A DNA stretch of 64,000 nt, taken from Choristoneura fumiferana (Eukaryota; Arthropoda; Insecta; Lepidoptera; Tortricidae). A program made the translations under genes and the position numbers. The number at the start of each line of letters is the position of its first letter. Position 1 is the stretch's first letter. Under the pieces are notes generated by a model. It did not search any database. It was not told where the DNA came from and was given only the letters and a program-made list of their open reading frames with translations. The stretch covers positions 15,851,212-15,915,211 of the forward strand of contig NC_133479.1 in NCBI RefSeq assembly GCF_025370935.1, read 5' to 3'. Of the stretch, positions 20,264-29,867 are shown piece after piece.

Positions 20264-20402
20264 AAAAATGTCGCATCTGTCATAATTGTCCCTGCGTAGT
20301 GAAACGGGCGGCTGTATTTTTTTACAATTGTCGCAGATGTCATCGTGCTGAAACCAGTACCTGTAACTTTTTTGACAATCGTCGCACCTGTCATGACTCA
20401 TG
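20264..20402. repeat. Three imperfect repeats of about 55-60 bp
   Basis: TGTCGCATCTGTCATAATTG, TGTCGCAGATGTCATCGTG and CGTCGCACCTGTCATGACTC recur after T-runs, two of them before GTGAAACGGG/CTGAAACCAG-like sequence. They look like iterated transposon ends. A minus-strand frame (20394-20101) reads TIVKK twice because of this repetition and is not a gene. Confidence 0.6.
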
Positions 20403-20760
20403 ATGATGTAATGAGAGGCCAGATAATTATTGTTTTCCTCCGCATTATGACTCTTTGAATCACCGACGTGGCGCATGCGCCGCAGTGTGTTAGTTAACGT
20501 TGTGCAATACATTGGTACCTGCCAACATGCTAAATCATCTTAATGAGTTGCTGTAATAAAATTGTGCAAATTCGCTCCGTAATTGCGCATTTACACCCGA
20601 TAGGTTATCGTAGTTTTGTGTGAATTGCGGATTGCGCGGTTTCCGATAGAGCTAGCTGTTTGACAATAGCTATGAGGTAATGTCAACAGTTATTTATTGC
20701 TTTATTGCACAATTCATCGCGTGATATCCTCGCGAAATTCGCCTTCAACTGTCTTAACTT
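20403..20760. other. No gene seen
   Basis: Unassigned sequence, with CACCGACGTGGCGCATGCGC near 20461 as a small GC-rich spot. Confidence 0.45.
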
Positions 20761-21186
20761 AACCCCCGACGCCAATAGTGGATTAAAGTTTGACGCCAAT
20801 GTCTGTTTGTCTGTGGCATCGTAGCTCTCAAACAGATGGGCCGATATCGCTGCGGTTATCTTTACGTGAAAGCGAGTTTTCTTGTGGTAGTTCTTTTATT
20901 TACAAGCTTTTATTTAGTTTCACCTGTCCCGATGTTTGTCATCAAATCTTGCAAGTTAAATTCGACCAACTTCCAGTAGTCGGATTGACTTGAAATTTGG
21001 CATATTCATGTAAATTGCGTGGCAATACAATAATCTAGTATTGACATCCTGGTAGTCCGGCCAGGATCGTCTCCGCAGGGTGGAACTCTTCAACGGTTAA
21101 TGGCATCGACTGTAAATTTGGTAGGAAAATGTAGTTTGGGTGACAATGCAAGTAAAGTCGACAAAAAGTACAGTCACCAAAAAGCT
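20761..21186 (+). mobile_element. Interspersed repeat beginning ACCCCCGACGCC
   Basis: ACCCCCGACGCCAATAG and GTCTGTTTGTCTGTGGCATC with GTAGCTCTCAAACAGATGGG are recalled as the start of a frequent lepidopteran repeat. The second half (20935-21186) is the reverse complement relative of 11855-12100. No coding capacity. A related start occurs at 35.0 kb. Confidence 0.65.
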
Positions 21187-21209
21187 ATTAAAAATATATT
21201 TTTTTTACC

Positions 21210-21297
21210 AAAAACTTTCATTTATCAATCAGCTGGCAAACGAGCAGGCGGGTCACCTGATGGTAAGTGATCACCGCCGCCGATGGACGCCTATGAT
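21210..21297 (-). mobile_element. Retroelement 3'-end-like repeat, GAGCAGGCGGGTCACCTGATGG
   Basis: CAAACGAGCAGGCGGGTCAC and CTGATGGTAAGTGATCACC match, in opposite orientation, the fragments at 26.6-26.7 and 47.9-48.07 kb, and are related to 736-1035. The tail side lies to the left. Confidence 0.65.
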
Positions 21298-21509
21298 ATT
21301 TGATATGTTATAGATGTTCTTAGCTACGTTTGACACAAAATCAGTTCACCCGTTGAGACATTGAACTTAAAAATGTTATCGGGTCTAAGTTGATTAGGTT
21401 ATTCAAATCTTGAAACAGCGGCCATTATGTGGAGCATGCTCGTAATCTTGTTATTGCTGATCTTGTGTGTAATAAGATAGTGGGAATGTTCATATTTACC
21501 ATCTTTTTT

Positions 21510-21758
21510 GACGACCGGATGGCCAAGTGGTTAGAGAACCTAACTACGAAGCTTGAGGTCCCGGGTTCGATTCCCGGCCGGGGCAGATATTTGTATGAAT
21601 AATACGAATGTTTGTTCTCGGGTCTTGGGTGTTTAATATGTATTTAAGTATGTATTTATCTATATAAGTATGTTTATCCGTTGCCTAATATCCATAGTAC
21701 AAGCTTTGCTTAGTTTGGGACTAAGTTAATTGGTGTCAAGTGTCCCATGATTTTTTTT
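21510..21758 (+). mobile_element. tRNA-derived SINE, second family (GGATGGCCAAGTGGTTAGAG)
   Basis: Box A-like TGGCCAAGTGG (21530-21540) and box B-like GGTTCGATTCC (21564-21574), with a tRNA-like arm CCGGGTTCGATTCCCGG. The body has TATGTATTTAAGTATGTATT and TCCATAGTACAAGCTTTGCT, ending AGTGTCCCATGATTTTTTTT. Length about 250 bp. An antisense 5' fragment lies at 25084-25140. It differs from the GGTGGCCTAGTGG SINE in body and tail. Confidence 0.85.
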
Positions 21759-21924
21759 CTATCGTCTTCTATTTTTGACAGCGATGACGATCACGGTTTT
21801 TACTACCACTGACTAAAACGTAACCAGCGCCGGCCCTGCAGAGCCAGATGCCAATGTGGCGCCAGTTTCCAGTGCAAAATAAAGTTATGATTTCACATTG
21901 AGAGGCGCTGAATCGGTGTATATG

Positions 21925-22697
21925 TATGTCGGCGGCCGATCGTAAAATCCGCCAGATCACGAAATTCCTAGGTATATCGCGAAAATGGCGCCATTTCATG
22001 AATCCACTAGGGACATCCACCGTGGAACGATTTGCCTAGTGACGTTTAGGCAGATCATGAAATTCCTAGGAATATCATGAAACGCCGCCATATCGGTTCT
22101 GGCACTTCGCCGGCCGCTGCCATTGCACGCTCGCTTCGCTCGCTCGCTCATGCGTTGTATGGTCGCTTCGCTCGTCGTACCAAAATTTTATTTTTTCCGC
22201 ACATCACGATGTGCCCGGAATAGAGCTAGGAATATCGACGAATCCATCCATCCATCCCAGCCTATATACGTCCCACTGCTGGGCAGAGGTCTCCTCTCAG
22301 AACAAGAGGGCTTGGGCCATAGTTCCCACGCGGGCCCAGTGCGGAATGGGAACTTCACACGCACCATTGAATTGCTTCGCAGGTTTGTGCAGGTTTCCTC
22401 ACGATGTTTTCCTTCACCGCAAAGCTCGTGGTAAATTTCAAATGTAACTCCGCACATGAATTTCGAAAAACTCAGAGGTGCGAGCCGGGGTTGAACCCAC
22501 GACCCTGTGCTTGAGAGGCGATAGGTCAAACCACTAGGCCACCACGGCTTATATCGACGAATGCGTTGCTTTAATCGATCTGCCGTGTTGTTTCTCAGGC
22601 ACATCGTGACATGCCTGGCCAATTTTTTTAGGCATATCACGATATACCTAGGAATTTCGTGATCTGGCGGATTTTACGATCGGCCGCCGACATATAG
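21925..22697. mobile_element. Foldback element with CCTAGG-centred motifs, split by a SINE
   Basis: The termini TATGTCGGCGGCCGATCGTA, AAATCCGCCAGATCACGAAA, TTCCTAGGTATATCG recur inverted at the right end (about 22640-22697) with almost no change over about 55 bp. Internally the palindromic motif TCACGAAATTCCTAGG followed by TATATCGCGA appears several times in changed form (21955, 22054, 22634). Without the SINE and one target copy it is about 450 bp. It also carries a CGCTCGCTTCGCTCGCTCGC microsatellite-like stretch (22125-22180). No transposase. Confidence 0.8.
22244..22550 (-). mobile_element. SINE copy with 12-bp target duplication
   Basis: Full-length minus-strand copy of the GGTGGCCTAGTGGTTTGACC SINE. 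ATATCGACGAAT occurs immediately on both sides (22232-22243 and 22551-22562), an unambiguous target duplication inside the foldback element. On the minus strand the tail reads GGGATGGATGGATGG. The open frames at 22123-22447 and 22640-22188 are the SINE in other frames. Confidence 0.92.
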
Positions 22698-23885
22698 ACT
22701 ATCTCGCTCTACCTTGATCAAGGGCTATAGTCGGCGCTGAATATAACCTATAATCAACCTCAGTGATTCCAGACCGTTTCTAAATTTACCCCTGGTATAT
22801 TTAAATATGGAATGCAGAGCGGGTTTTCCCCGTGTTTGTACTCACTACTATCCGAAGATATATTATTCGTTACCTCATGACGAACTACAGTTTTACCCCT
22901 TTTCAGGGTAATTAACCCCAGATTCAAAACCTATGATCTAGCTAGCGAGTGGAGCGCTGCCTAACGTTGGGCCGCGTGACTCGGCGCGTAGCATAGCGAC
23001 CGGCGTGCGCGTGCGGCGCCCGGCGCGATCCTCTTGACCCCCAGTGGGCCGGTTGATCCTTGAATGAAAGATGTATAATTTTATTACTTAAGGTTGTCAA
23101 CTTTTTTTTAAGAAATAAAGTATATTTAGGTTTGAGAAGGGAAACAAGCAGTATTTTAGAAAAATTAACAGCATTTTCTTCTTTTCATATTTTAAAGACT
23201 AATTTTTGGGTGCTTCTCGCATAACTCATCAATTTAGTATCATTTTATAACCCTCATAGACCTCGTCAGAATCAAAATTAAAGTAAATAAGGAGCTAAAT
23301 TTTTATTTAATTTACATTGACAGATTCGATCTGAAACTCCACTATTGTGAATTTATGCCTTATGCTGCACTCTGACTTATTGAAAACAGTATTTTGTATA
23401 CTTTATTTTAGTTCAACAGTAAAAAGTATAATGTATAGTGAAAAACAGTATAGTTGGCAACCCTAGTTATACTGTATAGTATGTAATGTGTATTTAGTCA
23501 TCAACAACGTGTCCAGCGAGGTCAGCTAAACTCACATTACGCCTCTTAGACGCCTTTTCAACACACAATGGTAGAGATAAATCCATCTATTTTAAAACCG
23601 TGCATTTGTTGCCCGGTTACCCGGTTTTGCCTTTGCATTCTTTAAAAGTAAAGAAAGCGAAAATGTCTGTCCCAAGTGGAACGCTCTGGTTTGTGACGCT
23701 AGCGCACGCAGCACGGGATTTAAAACGTCAAGTGAAGCTATTTAGAGTCATTCTGTGTGGAAGCATACATAATGCCGTCGATCACTCATCGTAAAACAAG
23801 ATTCAGGAGGCTGAAATTGATAGCCCTAAGATTAGCATCAAAATTAGTGTAAATTGGCGTATTCAAACATACGAAGCTTTACTAA
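22698..23885. other. No gene seen; GC-rich patch at 22930-23045
   Basis: The region is AT-rich except for about 115 bp of GC-rich, CpG-rich sequence (22930-23045, with GGCGTGCGCGTGCGGCGCCC). No repeat family or coding frame could be assigned. Confidence 0.45.
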
Positions 23886-24068
23886 TCTTACTAATTTTAT
23901 AAATGCGAAAAAGTTTGTGAGTATGTGTGTGTATGTAATTGTATGGTACTTTTCCACGCTTTAACGGCTGCACGGATTTGGATGTGGTATTTAGATAGCC
24001 GGATGTCTGCTATAACACATATGTTACTTTTTATCCCGATATTACCACGGGACAGGGATAAAATCTCA
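23886..24068 (+). mobile_element. Helitron-like element, 5' part
   Basis: TCTTACTAATTTTATAAATG, CGGCTGCACGGATTTGGATG, ATGTTACTTTTTATCCCGAT and ATTACCACGGGACAGGGATA follow the family order. It breaks off near AAAATTACCG and is followed by the GTCCCA-rich stretch. Confidence 0.7.
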
Positions 24069-24200
24069 AAATTACCGTCTGTCCCACTAGTCCCATTGAG
24101 TTGTCCCATCATGGGACAACTGAGACGATTTACTCCCAGTAGCCCCATGGGACAAGTGGCACTAATATTTTTATCATATTGTTGTCCCAAAAGTCCCACT
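24069..24200. repeat. Cluster of GTCCCA/TGGGAC motifs
   Basis: At least seven GTCCCA or TGGGAC hexamers lie in about 120 bp, including the near-perfect palindrome AGTTGTCCCATCATGGGACA (followed by ACT). It directly follows the truncated Helitron-like element. Origin unknown. Confidence 0.6.
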
Positions 24201-24697
24201 AGGATTAAATGGCCACAAATTTGATGTGGGTATTTTATATAAGTACAATGTCGATGAGATTCTTATATGGGAATTTGATGAAAGCTCACGCAATAAACAC
24301 TAGTTCCTATAATTTGATCGTCTGAAGTCATGCATGACTTAACAATATAACTATAAAAACACCCAATCACTCAATTGAATTCGTCATTCATTGCTTGAAA
24401 TATTATCTCAAAACAATCTATCACATATTTAAAACATCTCGATCCGCGAGAAGTGGTAGGCGTCCAAATTTAGTACAGGTAGCTGGTAGGCACTGAAGTT
24501 GTATCTAAACGGCGTAACATTTTTCATCTCACATACGCCTTTCTAGACCAGGTCAGCTGCGTAGGAGTGGCGTAGGCACAGCGGGAAACCGTGCGCCAGA
24601 TGCAATTTGATACTGTGGGGGTTTGACTGGGTGCAGTTCGATTCTTACTGTTGAGATTGACCTGAATGTGAACTGTGGGAATGTATTCTGTTCTAAG
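24201..24697. other. No gene seen
   Basis: Unassigned sequence. Confidence 0.45.
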
Positions 24698-24699
24698 TA

Positions 24700-25081
24700 C
24701 CGTAAAACGGGGTGAGTAGGGACAAAATTGAAGTTCACTCCTCGATAAAAAATATTTCTATATGTGGCAAGTGGATTTTATAGATAAAAAATATTCCGGT
24801 GGTATGAATTTTATTTTAATAATGATTATCTGTTGTTTAGTTTCATAGTTTAAACAATAAACACTTAAATATAGGCAAATCCCAGCTCACCCGGTAGTGG
24901 GGTCTGAAGGGATAGGAACAAATAAAAAAATTACGATAACAAATTACCAGTAAAAAAAGAGATATGTATACTTGTAATATGTTTAAAAATATAACTTTTA
25001 GAGCAAGCTGAGCCAGAAATTTGAAGTAGCAAGTGAAGACACAAAATATTAGTTCTATCCCTACTTCACCCCGTTTTACGG
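24700..25081. mobile_element. Mariner-like MITE, CCGTAAAACGGGGTGA termini
   Basis: CCGTAAAACGGGGTGAGTAG with GGA at the left mirrors TCCCTACTTCACCCCGTTTT with ACGG at the right. TA flanks both ends (24698-24699 and 25082-25083), as in Tc1/mariner insertion. The 380-bp interior is AT-rich, with GCTCACCCGGTAGTGGGGTC near 24890-24910, and has no transposase. Confidence 0.8.
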
Positions 25082-25083
25082 TA

Positions 25084-25142
25084 GTTCGGATGGATCGGCT
25101 TCGTAGTCAGGTTCTCTAACCATTATGCTCTGCCGTTGTCAA
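25084..25142 (-). mobile_element. 5' fragment of the GGCCAAGTGGTTAGAG SINE
   Basis: The reverse complement contains GCATAATGGTTAGAGAACCT followed by GACTACGAAG, matching the tRNA head of the SINE at 21510. It abuts the mariner-like MITE. Confidence 0.55.
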
Positions 25143-25776
25143 TCAATTACCGCTTGGTGTGGCGCCTAAAAAACACTTTCAAGCCATTCAATCCATTTTA
25201 ATGTATTCTCAGTACGTAAGATGCTACTCCGTGCCAATAAGTAAATGGTATTGGAAATCCTATACTGCAAAACTTACCTGCTGGCTTATTCATCGGTTTA
25301 GAATGCCTAATAACACCTAGGAGCCCATCTGGTAACGTAGGTAGGCAGCTAAATAATATATGGTCAAGAGTCGCTAGCAAATGATTGCGCAAGAGGTGAA
25401 TCAGCCGACCTTGGCCAAATTGTAATTTTAGAAGGGCCAAACAGCTGGCGAGTGACTGAAAACGTATTATTATTTCGACATGTGTGTCCCCATGCAACAA
25501 TTATCTTTAAACCTTAAACCCTTTTTGCGGATAATTTCTATTGTGGATGCAGATCTATGTCAAGTCACGGTAAGTATGTAATGAGCTCTGATTATGTATG
25601 TAGTAGTAGCGTTAACATTTTCATCAGGTAAACATAGCCATTGTCAATTCAAAGTTCGATATCTCAAAAATGGCTGAAGAGATTCTAATGAAACAGCTAA
25701 AAGATACAATGCCAAACTTATAACAACCTTCTTTCTGCGTCGAGGGTTAAAAAGCGAGGTCACAAGGTACATACGA
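25143..25776. other. No gene seen
   Basis: The minus-strand frame at 25500-25198 (100 residues, cysteine- and leucine-rich) has no recognisable domain. Confidence 0.4.
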
Positions 25777-25866
25777 GGGCTACATACGAGTACACCCCGT
25801 CCAGCTGCTCTCGCTATGGAAGCGCGCGAGAGCATCTGCACGGGTGTAATACGAGTATGTAGCTCT
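25777..25866. mobile_element. Palindromic MITE, CTACATACGAGTAC arms
   Basis: GGGCTACATACGAGTACACC, CCGTCCAGCTGCTCTCGC is mirrored by GCGAGAGCATCTGCACGGG and TGTAATACGAGTATGTAGCT. Outer GGTAC/GTACC may extend it to about 25766-25873. A GC-rich GCGCGCGAG-type stretch follows to about 25920. Confidence 0.7.
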
Positions 25867-26317
25867 AGTACCTCGGGAACGCGCGAGTCTCTACGCGCGA
25901 GTGCCTTCGCGCGCAACACGCTCCGTCTAGACCGGGTCTAGGTTTGGTATGTCATCAAATGCCTTGTGGTACACACAAGTGTGTGGTATAGACAAGCTTT
26001 ACCATGCATGCTATCACTAACATCAAATTAAATTTAAGCAACCCGCTGAGAATTGAGTAATTAAATTCCACGCAACTGGTATCTACGTACACTCGAACCA
26101 ACTGAATCGTGCGTGACCCACTGTGGAACCTTTTCGTAGTAAAAATCTAAGTGACTTCGCGCATTGCTCGCTTGACAAGGGGATTCATTATGATTATGAA
26201 CATAACTGTGACAATGTTCTACGGTGGGTCAGGAATCAAATGGTTGGTCTGTACATGCTCGTAACTTCAGTCCGTTCGTAAATTGCTTATTTATTTTGCG
26301 CAAAATGGGATGCGTGA
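25867..26317. other. No gene seen
   Basis: Unassigned sequence. Confidence 0.4.
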
Positions 26318-26460
26318 TGCCCGATTCACATTATTCCAGTAAATCGTTCCAGTAGCATGACACTGCGGTGCTCGAACGATCTTGTGTAACTCGTTTGGAT
26401 TGTGAACCCGCAATGTATCGCTACTGGCACGATTTTACTGGAATAATGTGAACCGGACAT
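26318..26460. mobile_element. MITE with TTATTCCAGTAAAATCGTTC arms
   Basis: GCCCGATTCACATTATTCCA is mirrored by TGGAATAATGTGAACCGGAC. The interior has CATGACACTGCGGTGCTCGA and GGATTGTGAACCCGCAATGT, shared with the copy at 53668-53806 and in part with 28627-28690. Confidence 0.8.
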
Positions 26461-26579
26461 CATTTTCGATTTTATCCTGCATTTTGTTTGCATTGTGTTT
26501 GTTTGTCTATTTTGTACAATAAAGAGTTTACATATATACTGTCGCCTGCGGTATTCCCGGACCGATATGACCTTCAAGT

Positions 26580-26712
26580 CTTCAAGAAAAGAGCGTACTC
26601 CTACCTAAAAGGCCGTCAACGCACTTGTGACTCTTCTGGTGTTGCAGGTGTCCATCGGCTTACCATTAGGCGATTTGTTTGCTCGTTTGCCCCTATTCAA
26701 TAAAAAAAATAC
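26580..26712 (+). mobile_element. Retroelement 3' end with poly-A tail (GGTGACCCGCCTGCTCGTT family)
   Basis: AAAAGGCCGTCAACGCACTT, TGGTGTTGCAGGTGTCCATC, GGCTTACCATTAGGCGATTT, GCTCGTTTGCCCC and then CAATAAAAAAAAT. The A-run fixes the element's orientation as plus. A small AATAAAGAGTTT tail of another element lies at about 26517-26530. The frames here are repeat shadows. Confidence 0.65.
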
Positions 26713-28497
26713 TGGTGATAATGGACGCGGCGTCAGGCTGCGCAATAGACGCCAGCGGGTAGAGGAGCGGCGAGCGTATTCTGTATTCATCGCGCGGCCG
26801 AAACGTTTGCCGCACAGCACTCGCTATGAACAGAAAAATCGCTCACCGCTCCGCTTCGAGCGTGTGCCAGTCTCGTTGTAAATATTTAAACGATCCATAA
26901 TTTATTTCACTAAAACGCTTTTATGCTTAAAATTCAGCGATACCCTTACATGCAGTAAAAAAAACCCTCAGTCAACAAGTAACGAAGCAGTCCGTCATAA
27001 AGCCATTCTTGCCGGAATAAACTAATAATAAAGTACATTATGCCATCAGAATGCAGGCATAGAGCATAAAGCATATGGATCCATCATCCCCTCACTCCCA
27101 CATCACCCGTCTCCCTCTACCATAGATATTAGATCTGCAAATTGGACGTGTTATCGTCCCTCTTTTGGGGTAACTACGACTCAGTGTTTTGAAGGAAAAG
27201 TTTGTGAATAGTGTTTCCCATTTTAGCTTTTTATCTAATTGACCAAGGGATGGTTTTAGGGTTTGCTAGTAATTCAAAAAATAACGCCGTAGTAAAAGAT
27301 CAATATAAATATAAGATAAATATTTATTAAAAACAGAGGCAGTTAAATAACTTGAGCAAATATGATTTCTACAAGTTAACGCCGGCTTTCCTACCCCGTG
27401 ATAATTTCGTAAAATTATAAATTTAATCGGACTTTGCGAATACAAAAAAGCAACCAATACCAAACCTATTAATAGTATTAAATTGGTATTATATTCGCGT
27501 AAGAGACAGTCATTTTTTTAGCTAAACCGAAAAGATAATGGTTTGGCTAAGCAACTGGTTTTAAAAAATCCTTCGATGAATTCAACAGTTTCTAAAAAAT
27601 GGATTGCGAACTCTCTAATCTAAAAAAAAGTGCTAATACGTTTGCATTCATTAATTTTAACTCTATGTCCGAATCACTGTCAATACACTCCCCCATAAAT
27701 GTTTTTGGACCTGTCCTAAACAAAACTATGACTTGGTGACAGTACCGCCTCCCCCTTCCAAGCTATCGGTAATGGAGGTCGCAAAGCCATCTAATGGCTT
27801 TATTGACCAAAGAACAAGAGACTCTTCCATAACTACCCACATTGTGGTAATATTACTAATCTTTATGAATTCCCTAACACTGCGTGATAAATGGTCACAT
27901 TATTTTCAATTATGGGCCAACCAGTGCAAGTGGAATGGAAAATAAATTAATAATCGATATTTAGCGTTCTGGAGTAAATAAGAAATTGAAGACAAGCAGG
28001 ACTGATATGATAATGGCCAGATATTGTTCATTTCACACAGGCACAGATCGCGTAAATAGCTCTAAATGCTTGCTACTTCTGCTTCTCGAGGATGATGTAC
28101 CAAGTCCTAGACTCCGGTAGGCTGCAGCTGCATTCTTCTTGTAGAATTCGCAATTATAATTTTTTGGGTCATCCATAATAAGTAACAATCCAATAACATC
28201 CTAATCCATCCAATCCATCACTAACATTGATTCTAATCCTAAGCAACCCCATCCCAGACGTCCAAGTTTTCCTATAAGCCCTGAGCAGAACCAGTTACGT
28301 AGTTATTGACTTTTAAGACAAGCCTATTAAAGGGTATTGTTGATAAGGCGAGGCAATTTGTCGACCGTTTATCGGCAGGTATCTGCTCGTTTGCTAATGA
28401 CAAGGGCTCTTCGCTCGATTGTGGGGTTCATATCGGATTTCAGATTTGATTGTGTATTGTAACTGCATTGCAACTGCAACGTAATTACAACTGCTGA
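26713..28497. other. No gene seen (1.8 kb)
   Basis: No repeat is recognised. The plus-strand 26627-26881 frame and its minus-strand overlap are arginine-rich but without a domain. The 27733-27945 frame is also unsupported. Confidence 0.45.
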
Positions 28498-28592
28498 CTG
28501 CCCATACATTTCAGTCGCAGCTAGCGTGTAAGTAGTTGGCGTGCAGTATCGACTCGACTGCAATGGAACTGCAATGAAAAATGTATGGGCAA
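28498..28592. mobile_element. Weak inverted-repeat element, GCCCATACATTT arms
   Basis: TGCCCATACATTTCAGTCGC is partly mirrored by GCAATGAAAAATGTATGGGC, with ACTGCAATG-type repeats between and to the left. Diverged and tentative. Confidence 0.45.
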
Positions 28593-28626
28593 TAAGGCAA
28601 TTATATAGTTAAAGTGCTTAAGTAAA

Positions 28627-28690
28627 ACCGTTCCATTGTCATGAGACTGCGGTGCTCTATCAATCTCGTCTCGTCTCTCGTGTTGTAAGT
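28627..28690. mobile_element. Fragment of the TTATTCCAGTAAAATCG MITE
   Basis: CCGTTCCATTGTCATGAGAC, TGCGGTGCTC and TCAATCTCGTCT match the left-centre of the copy at 26318-26460. The termini are missing. Confidence 0.5.
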
Positions 28691-29741
28691 GTAAGGTGTT
28701 GTATTGAAAGTTAGGGTTGTAATTAGCAAACCATTTTTCGACCACTTACTAGCCTCCGGTTGAGTAAAATGTGGCATACTTAAATAAGTTCGGTGAAATG
28801 TGACACGATTAAACTTTTAGACATGGCAGGAAATCACATTCGTTTCTTTGGTTTCCAGTAGACTGAATATTCAAGGTAAATCTTAACACATTTCCACAGT
28901 AAAATACCAGTTTGTTATCAAAACAAAGTAACTTTTAACAACCGATTTGCAACTCGTTTGCTAGCGTGCCGTAAACTATCTGCGTCACAAATATAGTTGA
29001 ACTATTATTGGCAAAGGTCGTGGTCGGCGAATTTGTTTAGGTTATCGCTGACCTTCCCTATACTTCTTTCGTCGGTGCGCGGGCGCATGTTTCTGGTTCG
29101 GACGGGTACTGTACTTCCGCGGCTGCGCAGTAACCCTTCGACTTCGACACGGTTGTAGGAAACATTTTCATCTAATCAAAAAAATGAAGTAAAAATGTAG
29201 TCAACACATTTTTATTTAACATTTTTAGGCGTGCACTTTGTGCCGTATCGTTTGCCGTCATAGTATGTTTTTGATGAACTATAGCGAACGAAGTCCGTTT
29301 ATTCTTCACGGGGCTGAAGCCGCGGACAATATAGTGAACATATTACTTCTAGATAGAGGTTTGTTTAAAATTACTCATGATAAATGTAAGTTTAGTGGGA
29401 TGGAGCAAATTTATCCCAATCTGTCATCACTCAGTACATATTCAAGGATTGGAGACGTCACTTGAAACGTGGATTTTGTACTGTCATTTCCACGTAACGG
29501 ATAGTAGAAATATCCCAAAGAATCTGTCAAAATCGTGGCACGTTTTGGTTATTATCCCCCACAGCCCTAGCACGGCACGTTCGGTATCGCCGATTTTATA
29601 ACACGTCATCAAACCGGACGTTACTCTAAAAGGACTACATAAAACTTATTTGCCCATAAATTTTAGGGTGCATACGAAAGTGGTGCAGGATCGAAATCGA
29701 TATTTAATAAAACGGCTAAATATAAAGCCCATATACCTATA
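28691..29741. other. No gene seen
   Basis: CACGGGGCTGAAGCCGCGGAC at 29309-29329 resembles the end of a Helitron-like element, but no full copy can be traced. The frames at 29238-29601 are unsupported. Confidence 0.4.
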
Positions 29742-29867
29742 TTTATATGGTGTGTGTTAAGTTCCCAATCCGCACCGGACCCGCGTGGGAACTACGGCCC
29801 AAGCCCTCTAATTCTGAGAGGAGGCCTGTGTCCCGCAGTGGTACGTCTATCATCATCATCATCATCA
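29742..29867 (+). mobile_element. SINE 3' half ending in a (ATC)n junction
   Basis: GTGTGTTAAGTTCCCAATCC, GTGGGAACTACGGCCCAAGC and GAGAGGAGGCCTGTGTCCCG belong to the GGTGGCCTAGTGG SINE. The head is missing. It ends at GTGGTACGTCTATCATCATC, where the minus-strand RTE tail begins. Confidence 0.75.

Larger units (their letters stand above)
19708..20313 (+). mobile_element. Possible Harbinger-type element remnant
   Basis: The left end CAGGCCCCTATTTCACGATG resembles, inverted, CGTAGTGAAACGGGCGGCTG at 20294-20313, recalling the GGCC..TTTCAC termini of PIF/Harbinger elements. Between them a small frame (20003-20164) opens with an acidic-serine N-terminus. A hairpin and short direct repeats disturb the right side. 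No catalytic DDE region is left, so the superfamily is a guess. Confidence 0.4.

Noticed and set aside
21510..21580. Possible functional tRNA gene
   Set aside because: Box A and box B are good, but the acceptor stem does not close and the sequence continues into a SINE body with a T-run.
22123..22640. Long overlapping frames on both strands (103 and 150 codons)
   Set aside because: They run across the antisense SINE and its flanks. The same peptides recur wherever the SINE occurs (59.8, 62.0 kb), showing they are SINE translations.
28440..28620. ACTGCAATG/GCAACTGCAACG repeats as a minisatellite
   Set aside because: Units are irregular in spacing and sequence; a decayed inverted-repeat element explains them at least as well.
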